Assembly: GCA_039881145.1 (NCBI GenBank)
Contig: JAYKKI010000095.1
Location: 3,929,501 to 3,993,500 of the forward strand
Length of the DNA stretch: 64,000 nucleotides
Reading direction: 5' to 3'
From: Druceiella hillmani
Lineage: Eukaryota > Arthropoda > Insecta > Lepidoptera > Hepialidae
The notes under the pieces: generated by a model
What the model saw: only the letters and a program-made list of their open reading frames with translations
Databases searched by the model: none
Told to the model about the DNA's origin: nothing
Translations under genes and position numbers: made by a program
Part shown: one piece after another, positions 55,256 to 64,000 of the stretch
Layout of the letters: every line of letters starts with the position of its first letter
How positions within the stretch are numbered: position 1 is the stretch's first letter

Positions 55256-56149
55256 TTAATATATTGAATTCACAGAACTCTTATTCAATAAGTTGCATAT
55301 TTGTGGACTTTTCGTCTCCTTGCATCGTGTAAGTTTACTGAATTGTATCAGAATTTTGAAATATGTAAAAAATATTCTTCTGTCAAATCGCTCTTTTCAT
55401 CGCAAGTAATATTGCAATTTTACTCCAGTGTATCATAATCGTTCAACACAAACATAAACATCGAATACAGACGAATAAAGTACAGGGCATTTAAAAAAGT
55501 TCATAAACGCGGTAGAGTTACGCCACAGTTTTTCATATATATAAAAAGTCATATAAACATATACCGAAATATGTATAGGAATATACAACGTAGTCCCGCA
55601 TGTCAGTATGTGGGAGAGCACAGCGAACGTCTCATGCAAAAACCACAATAAAGAAACAATGTAAACAAGTTATGCGCCGCGTCTACTTGAGCAGCTCATT
55701 ACAAGCTGGGATACTGAGCGGACGCACAGTGTTACGTCGCAGGTGACGAGTGCGCCTAAATGTGTTTTGAGTATATTTTTTTGTAAAATTATAAATGTCC
55801 TAATATTTATAATATTAAGAATATTACTATAATATTTATTACTAATAATAATTATTACTATAATATTAAGAATATTTTATACCGATTTCATGAGAACTAA
55901 AATCTCTTAATTACAAAATAAATATTAGATATATTAATATTAATTTCAAGCGATGATTGGGGAAAATTGTTTTTAGATTTAGCCCATTATCGGGAAGTAA
56001 CCCATTATCGTTGGTAATCTCCGCTCTTTAATAAAATGTGTCTAGGAGAGAGGATTTTGTTGATGTTCGAGCAGTGGTATATTTTTGGAAGTATTATAAT
56101 AAAATATTATTTTTAAAGTGAAAAGTTTTTGGCTCACTAAGTTCAGAAC
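55256..56149. other. AT-rich sequence with a GC-richer patch
   Basis: 55660-55760 is GC-richer ('GCGCCGCGTCTACTTGAGC'). 'AGTACAGGGCATTTAAAAAA' at 55479 resembles 'CACAGGGCACTTAAAAAGG' at 48300, hinting at another dispersed family. Confidence 0.35.
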
Positions 56150-56350
56150 TTTTCTGTCCACAGATTTACGGTTTCGCTTCATGTCAAGGTGACGCGCTTC
56201 GTGTATTCTTTACGGTAGGCTCAGTATGGTTCGACTTCGGATATACTCGGCACTATGCCGAGTAGAACCGAACGAGAGGAATATAGAGCGTCCAAGTTCG
56301 AGAGAATATACTTAATATAAGTATATTTTTATTTCAACACTTTGTGCGGT
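56150..56350. other. Mixed sequence with a strong hairpin
   Basis: TACTCGGC (56244-56251) and GCCGAGTA (56257-56264) form a perfect 8-bp stem around ACTAT. The outer blocks GGTTC (56229) and GAACC (56265) can also pair. It lies just before a tRNA-like sequence. Confidence 0.4.
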
Positions 56351-56430
56351 AAGTCCTTGGTGTAGCGGTATAGCACTGTATTACGTATGGAACGCAATGG
56401 AAGTCTGAGTTCGAAGTTCGATACTTGTGC
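56351..56430 (+). pseudogene. tRNA-like sequence with B-box, possible SINE head
   Basis: 'CTTGGTGTAGCGGTATAGCA' matches the A-box/D-arm of tRNA genes. 'GAGTTCGAAGTTCGATAC' carries a duplicated B-box-like GTTCGA. The sequence is followed by a CTTTTTCTTCTTTTTTT tract that could terminate RNA polymerase III. A cloverleaf cannot be completed, so a tRNA-derived SINE or a decayed tRNA is more likely than a functional gene. Confidence 0.4.
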
Positions 56431-57129
56431 TTTTTCTTCTTTTTTTGATGTAATTTTTCATAGAAATATCGTTTATTAATGCAATTTCCTCTCTCCCACA
56501 CTCGGGGTACACTCGACATATAAAGTCCACGATTGTATTGAAGACATATTTTTCACTTTAGAAATTATATTTATATATTATCTGGTGCAATTTATATATA
56601 ATTAAAGAAAACTTTTATCAATTAATTCAGCATATTTATGTGTATTAATATAGTATATATATTATGATATTATTTGGTGTCAAAGTGGATAAAATATGAT
56701 GAAATTAATGTGCATTGCTTTGGTTTGTCGCGTGCCTCCGTGAATATATAGGCAAATTTTCTTGTTTTTTTAAATTTTGGTATTGAAGATTTTCAACACA
56801 GATAGTGCAATTATATTGGTTATTGAAAAGATTCTCACTTCTACGGTCATTAGCACGCTATTTTTTATATTGTTTCAATGCCCAAAGTTCATTTTTTTTT
56901 CAAGTATATAAACAATAAGTAATTGAGTGGTGTGCGGTCTGAGTGTTTGTATTTTCTAATGAGGTTCTAATTTCTTAATTTTACTTTGTCATCTCTTTCC
57001 GTAATCTCTTATATGTTTCACGTATCGAATTTTTAATATTTCTATTTCCCCATGCTGACCTACAAAGGAAGACTATTATCTTCGACAAAAATAATAAAAT
57101 GGGATATTATAAATATTTTGTCTAACCTA
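56431..57129. other. AT-rich sequence
   Basis: No gene recognised. Confidence 0.4.
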
Positions 57130-57375
57130 GTTGCACAAAATCCATACCGTCCCGCCGAGCTACGGCTCGATTCTACTTCTACGCCAATAGGTAGTCATCT
57201 ACGTGGCGCCTACGCCGTAGCTACCTACGTCACTATCTATATTCGCGTTACGTGATTCGGTCCCAGATGCCTACTTCTGCAACAATGACAGTCAGTGTTC
57301 GCTCTTTTTGTATGCTTGCGAGCGCGCCGCCGTTACATTGTTACACGCTGATGATGGGCGTTTTTTTACTTATTA
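57130..57375. other. GC-rich islet with repeated CTACG words
   Basis: Repeated short words (CTACGGCTCG, TCTACGTGG, CCTACGCCGTAGCTACCTACG) at 57162-57225 look like an old SINE or low-complexity insertion. 'GAGCGCGCCGCCGTTACATTG' follows. An overlapping short ORF (57052-57255) has no motif. Confidence 0.35.
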
Positions 57376-57859
57376 TTATACACTCCGGTTGAAGTCATTT
57401 GGTTTTGCGGATGTGTTTGTTTTAGCGTAGCGTGTCGTGTTCTTGTATATTACAGTCCAGAATTTACAGGTGTAGATGGGCGTAACTGATGGATGACTCA
57501 TTACATAACTATGCATTTAATTTCTCGATTAGTTATGTATGCTATCATAAGAAATTATGTTTTATTTAATAACCCTTGATTTTTGTAGAGAAAGGTTGTG
57601 TTGCAATTCGTGGGATTATTTTTAAAATCATATCTAATTAAAATATACTTTAAATATTAAGCGGTTAGTAGAATCGTAAAAATAGCGTTTTAGTTAATTG
57701 TCACTTAGTTGCAATTTTTTTTATTTCTCGTTGAATTTTCCCATTTGATGTTTAATTTTCTGTAATAATGTTGTTATGATAGAAAACAAGTTATATCTGG
57801 TAAATCTAGATTATCCTAATTCAGCGATTGTATTTATTATAAAATACTATAGAATATTG

Positions 57860-57860
<1 letters not shown>
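57376..57860. other. AT-rich sequence
   Basis: Nothing recognised. A segment with 'AAAATACTATAGAATATTG' on the left of the TA tract is similar to 'AAAATACTTTATAGTATTGG' on its right (57985). Confidence 0.4.
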
Positions 57861-57924
<64 letters not shown>

Positions 57925-57928
57925 TATA
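57861..57928. repeat. (TA)n microsatellite
   Basis: TA run with CA and AA interruptions at its ends. Confidence 0.95.
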
Positions 57929-60082
57929 CATGCAAAAGTTATATCTGCTGAATCTTGATTAGGATCACGTCTATTTTCTTTACAAAATACTTTATAGTAT
58001 TGGAATATATACAATAAAAATATATTTAAAATATTACTTATTTATAAAGTTATAGTTAATGATGTTAACATAGTCGGAGAAAAAGTTGCTGGTCTGGGCC
58101 TTTTCGGGACGAATGCTGGCAAAACTAATACAAGTACACAATATTACGTATAGAGGATACTTGGTCTTAAAGGAGTCTAAAGAAAAGTCTGAGACATTAT
58201 TCATATACCTTTTATGGGGAAGCCACGGTAACCGTTTTTAAGTTAAGTGCGTATGTGAATATCATAGTATTTTGAACGTTTTCGATAAATTAAAATTGAC
58301 CCTGTATACTTTGTAATTATGATTGGTAGTATTTAAAGAAAATAAAAATTATTGTAAAGTAAACAAAATTGAAATACGAATTTAATTACGTTCGGTACGA
58401 TCGTATTTGCGCATGGAAACGGGAAACCGAGTAGGAAGCGGAAATGTGTAGTCTTGGTGCTGGAATATCACATTATATTTTTGTTAAAGTAAAGTTACTA
58501 AGGAAAAAACGTCTTCTGAAAATAAGAATATTTACTACTTAAAATTATGCCAAAAATAGTTTTAAAGCCCTTATCACACTTCACATGTGGTATAAAAAAA
58601 TGAGTGTTTCCATAAATTTTTCATACAAATATTTTTGAATATTAGCTATTAGCTATTGAGAATTATGGGCAGATTAATATTCGTTATTACTGATCATATT
58701 TCAAAGGAAAACCTTCTTAGAATAATTGAAGTGACAGATCTTATGAGGGTTTTTCTTAAAGTAAAAACTTTAAAAACTAACTTAAATAGTTTTTTATATA
58801 AAAGTTAATAATGGAAGTGTATGAGTTTACCGTAGCTTTCTTGATTTAATTTTGTTGGAAAAAATACAGATGTGAGTATTTAAGTCAGGACATGTGAAAT
58901 CAAGTTAATACTATAAAGTGCTTCATTCTTTTTGTTTTTGTAATATGAAGTGTCATAAATCCATTATCATTCAGTAAATAATTTTTGCTAGCAATTGGCA
59001 AAGAGTGATCATTAAATTAAAAGTTATACACTTTTTTATGTAGAGACGGGTCGATTAAAATATTTTTTTTTACTTGTGAATATAATAATATGTTTGAGTT
59101 TTATACTAGTAATAACTTGGTATCATAAAAATAGTTGTTTCTTGTGATCTGATCTTTGAAGATGGGGCAAAAACGAAGCCAAAGAGCTTGACGTGCGAGC
59201 AATTTACACACCGTATTTTGGAAGACTAATGCTATTCGTATGATTTTTTTATACTGTTTTTGAGATTTGTTGTTTGTTCTTCTGTTACGCAGTAGCATTG
59301 ACATAGTGAAAATAGCAATTATCTTGCCTTGAAGTTGGACAAAATTCCTGATTATCTGGATAACTGAGAGGGAATAATTTGAATTTCCAAAACTATTTCA
59401 TGTAATACTTTCCTCCGTAATGATTGCAAATAAGATAATTAATTTTTGAGGCTGATTTGCACACAAAAAATAATTATTTTGGGTTTTGTAGGGATATCAA
59501 AATATAGCCATGTTTTGTTACACTAAATTATTGCTACCTTCAGTTAGAATATTTATTTCCATAATCTCTTAACATTTTCGTAATAATTTACGTTACAACG
59601 TTTTGGTCGTTTCATAATAGGCTATAATGAATTTTTACTTTAAGAATTTTGTGCGAAATTTTAATAGTACTAAGTATTGTAATAAAATATAAAGTTTCTT
59701 AAGTTTATTTGCAGGTTATTCGATAATTGTTTTTTTCTTAATTTTAAAACTTTGCTAAGATTTTGTCCTGTCGCATATTTTACATGCAACGCTTAAGGCA
59801 GAACTACCGTGTATGAATTCCCGATATAACAGACAAATTCTTTAATGACGGTCCTCATCGGCTAAGCTCAAATTTTATATCTTGGATTCATTTATTTTCG
59901 ACCTTTTGCAAAGTAACACTGGTTTTGGTATACAGTTCTTTCTTAGGCCTTCCAATTTTTGTTATCACTTAACAGGTATTGCTTGTCTGGTAATGAGCTG
60001 TACTTTATTACGTGTGTATATTATTATTATAGACTTTCGAGTTTTGTGGAGTCGCTTCATATTACGAGTATTAATATACATG
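57929..60082. other. AT-rich sequence
   Basis: 'GAAAACAAGTTATATCTGGT' with 'TAGATTATCCTAATTCAGCG' (57780-57825) and 'GCAAAAGTTATATCTGCTGA' (57933) are diverged duplicates around the TA tract. A 67-codon minus ORF with a real ATG (59101-59304) shows no motif. No gene called. Confidence 0.35.
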
Positions 60083-60083
60083 T

Positions 60084-60129
<46 letters not shown>
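60083..60129. repeat. (CA)n(TA)n compound microsatellite
   Basis: ACACACACACACACA followed by TATATA repeats. Confidence 0.95.
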
Positions 60130-60131
<2 letters not shown>

Positions 60132-61029
60132 TTAGTCTGCTTACTAACTTGGAGAAAGACTACTCCAAAATAGGCATCATTGTTACAATAATGATATTCT
60201 ATCAGAAATTATTGAAAAATCATCGAATTGATAATTAAAATGAGAAAAAATTAATTAAATGTTACCAGATTAAACCACGATTCTTGCGGATTTAAATATG
60301 TTAACTAAGGTAGGATCAAAATGAACAAATCACATCTTTCTATAGATGTTTATTAACATAATAAAACAATTCGTCGCAAGACAGACATACAATGGTTCTG
60401 TTTCTATAAAATCAGTTTAATTATTCACGTTGTTAATTTTGATTTTATCTTAGTTAACATAGTCCAATTCGCATTTGATATTCATGGATCACGGTTAACT
60501 CTGGTAAATTTTATTTTTTCTTCATTTTAAAAATATTGTTTGTAAAAAATATTTCTTACTTCAGTTTATTTCTTTATTTTAGCTAACTAGAACATCAAGC
60601 ATTTGCGTTTTATTACACATTTAGATGTTGCCATAGTACTAATATTTTTCATTTACCTCATTATGGTTTGCTAAAGTATAATTTCTGTAGCAATAAATCC
60701 GCTGTATATATACTTTGTTTTATAAGTTGCAATAAGATTTTAGTAATAAACCACTAAGTAGATTATATAGCATTTTTACTTCGATTTATGTCAGTACCAC
60801 GTAAAATAGAAACGGAAAGGGTTTAAATGATTTTTTTAATGAGTATTACGGAATAGAAGGATTAAAAAGTGGACAAGTTGTTTATTTATATAAGTGTTAA
60901 CTAAACCACATTAAAATCACATTTTTTTCACAAAACCATATTTTCGGCAATATTTGTCTAAAATATGGTTTTTAAACTTTTATCTAGTATTAAAAAAGAA
61001 ATGTTAAACCATAAAAGTAACAATACGCC
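60130..61029. other. AT-rich sequence, nothing recognised
   Basis: No gene or element recognised. Confidence 0.4.
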
Positions 61030-61135
61030 TTTGAAGGGGCCAAATTCGCACGTCGTCGCGTCATTGCCCAGGGCGGCGATAGCTTTAGGCGCCGCGTCTG
61101 CGTGTCGCATTGTTTCTTCACGTCGGCCGTGAAGA
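61030..61135. other. GC/CpG-rich islet with dyad
   Basis: A sharply bounded GC-rich segment (CGCACGTCGTCGCGTCATTG, GGCGCCGCGTCTGCGTGTCG). The plus frame is open through it but has no start or motif. It ends in a perfect inverted repeat, and a 43-bp array follows immediately. Confidence 0.4.
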
Positions 61136-61137
61136 AA
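61113..61137. promoter_or_regulatory. Perfect 10-bp inverted repeat, 5-base spacer
   Basis: TTTCTTCACG (61113-61122) and CGTGAAGAAA (61128-61137) flank TCGGC. The right arm overlaps the first array unit by two bases. Function unknown. Confidence 0.45.
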
Positions 61138-61425
61138 TCATTCTTTTTGTCGCCAAGGTTTTATATGCCTACTAATTTAATCATTCTTTTTGTCGCCAAG
61201 GTTTTATATGCCTACTAATTTAATCATTCTTTTTGTCGCCAAGGTTTTATATGCCTACTAATTTAATCATTCTTTTTGTCGCCAAGGTTTTATATGCCTA
61301 CTAATTTAATCATTCTTTTTGTCGCCAAGGTTTTATATGCCTACTAATTTAATCATTCTTTTTGTCGCCAAGGTTTTATATGCCTACTAATTTAATCATT
61401 CTTTTTGTCGCTAAGGTTTTATATG
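61136..61425 (+). repeat. 43-bp tandem array, 6.7 copies, almost identical
   Basis: Units begin AATCATTCTTTTTGTCGCC at 61136, 61179, 61222, 61265, 61308, 61351 and 61394, exactly 43 bp apart. Only the last differs (GCTAAGG for GCCAAGG) before diverging. Unrelated in sequence to the 43-bp array at 13 kb. Very recent or homogenised. Confidence 0.97.
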
Positions 61426-62224
61426 CTGCCTGCCATAGATTTATCATCACGTGATTAATTGTTGTAATTGCTTGTAGTTGATGGGACTTTGCACCTCTGT
61501 TAGATTTAGTTCTGTACTAATAATACTGTGATGTAACAAGCCTTAAGTGGTGAGTATAAAACTTCGTTTTATCCAATCAAAGTCTTATTCAATTATATGA
61601 ATATCTTTATATCGTTAATAAATTAATTAATTTTTTTTAACCGTGAATTGGTAAATTATAAAAAAAATTCTATTTATATGCATTTCATTAGATGTTAGTT
61701 TCGTATTATGTTAATATGAAAATTATTTTTGTTATCCTACATCAATTATTTCGAGACACAGGCTTGTAGGACTGTGTAAACTGCTATTAGCATCAGCTAG
61801 GAACAAATTAATAAACTTTTGGTTACACTTCTGTCATTATTTCGTATGAAGTCTATATATTGTATTCAATCATATTCAGTCGCAACTTAACTTAGTCACA
61901 TTTAGTGACGTTTACTACTTTCTGCCGATAAAATACTACACTGCTATTGCCAAATATGTACCCAATAGTTTTTATATCTATCGTCTCGAAGCGACCTCTA
62001 CATTTTTTGCACAACATATAGGGAACAATAAATCTTACTTTATTCATGGTCTGGTATGTATTTGACATGGTTATATTTATAACTACGCCAAAAATTTTGG
62101 TGATAGATATGAATAAAGTGATAATAAAAAAGGGCTTTTATTTGAGAAAGTAGTCTCATTTCTTTTTCTCGAAATAAAAAAAAATTAATTCTTATCTCGA
62201 TCTATTGGTGAATAAAGAAAGCCA
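61426..62224. other. AT-rich sequence
   Basis: No gene recognised. Confidence 0.4.
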
Positions 62225-62425
62225 AAGCTAAAGTAGACGCCACGCCTACCACGGTCGCTCATAAATAAATAAATAGACCACTCCCATTCCTCCGTGCGTG
62301 ACTTGAGGCAGCAAGCGGATGTGCGGTGCGTGGGTCTGCTTAGTGGCTTCCGGTGCCGCGCCCGTCGCTTCCGCCGCCACCGTGCGCTATGGAATTCGGA
62401 ACTGTGTTCAATTGCAATAGGGTGA
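62225..62425 (+). promoter_or_regulatory. Candidate promoter and first exon
   Basis: An A/T box 'CATAAATAAATAAATAGACC' (62259) precedes a GC-rich leader (GCCGCGCCCGTCGCTTCCGC) with an ATG at 62389. The ATG opens 11 codons (MEFGTVFNCNR) up to a donor-like AGGGTGAGG at 62419; without splicing the frame stops five codons later. The arrangement (AT box, CpG-rich leader, short coding start, GT donor) is what a 5' exon looks like, but nothing downstream in the window confirms a second exon. Confidence 0.25.
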
Positions 62426-64000
62426 GGTCATTCTGAGCTGTTTAACTTTTATAAAGTATTGGCGGCAGAAAATGCGGACTGATAATGAAAGTTTTGCGGC
62501 ACTTAATTCACATTCTAGATTAACAGAAGTATAGGAATCAATATATTTTCTATATGCTTGCTATTTCAATTATCGAATTGTGGAAAGGTTGAAAACTTCT
62601 ATTTTTGTACGTTTCCGATAGCTCAGAGATCAATAAAAGTTATTATAGAAGTGAATGAATTTTCAATAACAAAAGGTTGTATTAATTTTCATGTCCAATG
62701 GAACGTTTGCATTTTATATACCATCAAATGAAGAAAGTATAGATTGTGTGTTTTTTTAAAAATTTACTGTACATGGATCACTTGTACTTTTTATAGGCTG
62801 TACTTAATTTAGCATAAGCAAATTTAGCAAGGCATGTTTTTCAACTAGCAATTTTTCAGACCATTCCTTCCTAAACAGTTCATCATATATAAAAAATAAA
62901 AATAACCGTCGGAAATATGATTATCTTTAGTTTATATAATTTTACAATTACCTTCGTAGTCTCACTTCTGGAGGAAGTAAGACATTCGTAAAAACCGAAT
63001 TTGTTGACCTTTCGTCTTTAGTATTTTTAAGGGCGTTATTATTTTGATCTCGGCTTTTAACATGTTATTTAAAAAGATAAAATAAAGCATCCAACGGAAA
63101 AAAAACAGCATTTGAGTAAGGTAAGACTTCGTTATGTGAATTATGTTTGTGATAATTATTAATAAGTTTAAAATAATATATTGCACTTAATAGATTGATT
63201 CAGTCAGTGAATTAGATGTCATACTGAATGGTTTTATTCAGTCAATAGATAGCAAATTAAATAATTTCGCATTATGTGTTTTTTCATTATTTTTTGAAAT
63301 GGTCACCTATTAGATATGACAACTAGGTTTATTACTTTAAATATTTGAAACTTTGAAATGTAACTTTTTGCACATTGTGTATATTTTTAAACACACACTT
63401 TCGTAAAAAAATATTATTATATCTCGCTAGAAGTCTTATAAATAAAACGCAAAATTTCCATTTTAATCGGTGCAAAAAGACCGGAAAATTTCGGACCGTA
63501 TAAAGGAAACTTTTCACCAATTTAGAAAGAAAAGATTTATATCACATGAACGGCTATCATATAGAACAAAATATATTTAAACAAAAATTATTATCATTTT
63601 TTCTTTTTTTTTCTATCAAAGATCCTTTTTAGATTTTTAAAAATTTTAATTAAACGTTGTCCAAGAAAACGGTATTCCGTGGAGTCTAGTGATGATATAG
63701 CTAATAAAATCACACACTCAACAGGTTGTCTACAGTGTGGCTACGGCCTAACCCATCGTAATTTGTTGTTACCATCGGTAGTGCGTTTGTGATCTTACTG
63801 ATAACAGACGCTCATTATAATTGTATTATATTTAGTGGTAATCTGAGACATGAGACAAATATACGTGCTTGCTATATAGCACCTCGGGTGATAAAAATGC
63901 AAAATGATTTAGAATGATAATATTTTTTTTCAGATTTGCAAACGAATAATGTTTAATTTTTTTCTAGAATCTATAATTTTTAGCAGAGTTAAAATTATAA
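62426..64000. other. AT-rich sequence to window end
   Basis: If 62225-62425 is a first exon, this would be intron. No acceptor plus coding block could be supported. Short minus ORFs at 62962-63186 and 63332-63520 have no motif. Confidence 0.35.

Noticed and set aside
59101..59304. 67-codon minus ORF with ATG
   Set aside because: Length is within chance expectation and no domain or homologous block was recognised.
59882..60238. 118-codon plus ORF
   Set aside because: It starts at a non-ATG codon and runs through a (CA)n(TA)n microsatellite. The rest is unremarkable AT-rich sequence.
61136..61425. CRISPR-like array
   Set aside because: Units are contiguous and identical with no unique spacers, and the sequence context is eukaryotic. 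It is an ordinary tandem repeat.

Overview
The window looks like gene-poor, AT-rich nuclear DNA from an insect, most likely a lepidopteran (moth or butterfly). Three things support this. (1) Many fragments belong to dispersed repeats that I recognise from lepidopteran genomes: the 'TTCCGTA ... GGACGGACAGAC ... TTTCTGAGAAAAACGG' family (about 7.35-7.48, 21.07-21.58 and 24.99-25.27 kb, among others) and an element ending in a 'GGGCGAAACCGTGGACAAAAG'-type terminus (47.06-47.78 kb). (2) There is a short run of the arthropod telomere unit TTAGG at 11.6 kb. (3) Remnants of RTE-like and jockey/R1-like LINE coding regions are present. The assignment rests on memory of repeat families and was not checked by search. 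No intact protein-coding gene could be supported, and every ORF over 100 codons is explained by tandem repeats, microsatellites or low-complexity AT DNA.

The layout is a mosaic of arrays and transposon fragments in AT-rich filler. Tandem arrays: about 76 bp unit at 0.65-2.35 kb; about 120 bp at 4.6-6.97 kb; 40 bp GC-rich at 8.59-8.74 kb, with a second locus at 24.61 kb; 43 bp at 13.05-14.24 kb; about 69 bp at 29.5-29.87 kb; 55 bp doublet at 30.6 kb; 105 bp at 33.5-34.26 kb; 36-38 bp at 36.08-36.66 kb; 138 bp at 37.66-38.2 kb; about 155 bp doublet at 47.4-47.7 kb; and a second, unrelated 43 bp array at 61.14-61.43 kb. Thirteen (TA)n tracts are scattered through the window. A U6 snRNA pseudogene lies at 9.77-9.88 kb and tRNA-like SINE heads at 53.6 and 56.35 kb. 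Small GC/CpG-rich islets (8.9-9.26, 15.1-15.55, 21.74, 23.5, 26.05, 31.0, 32.3, 57.2, 61.05 and 62.3 kb) stand out from the AT background and may hold regulatory DNA or first exons; several carry strong dyads.

The most interesting content is a family of five 235-310 bp elements (2.94, 15.82, 34.53, 36.81 and 44.94 kb). Each is a large inverted repeat whose arms carry a hammerhead-ribozyme motif: core CUGAAGA, a short stem II, GAA, a 3-bp stem III with a two-base loop, a C cleavage site, and a 4-bp stem I that resumes beyond an asymmetric internal loop. Four of the five copies are flanked by 12-15 bp target-site duplications (three exact, one with a single mismatch). This suggests retroposed, non-autonomous elements related in design to the hammerhead-bearing Penelope-like elements or metazoan retrozymes, but arranged head-to-head rather than in direct tandem.

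A second theme is that one dispersed element family seems to have produced different satellites at different insertions. Its head module is expanded at 0.65-2.35 kb, a 36-38 bp internal module at 36.1-36.65 kb, and a (TA)n at the equivalent place at 44.0 kb. No operons or interacting genes exist here; the window reads as a record of transposon insertion, decay and local tandem amplification.
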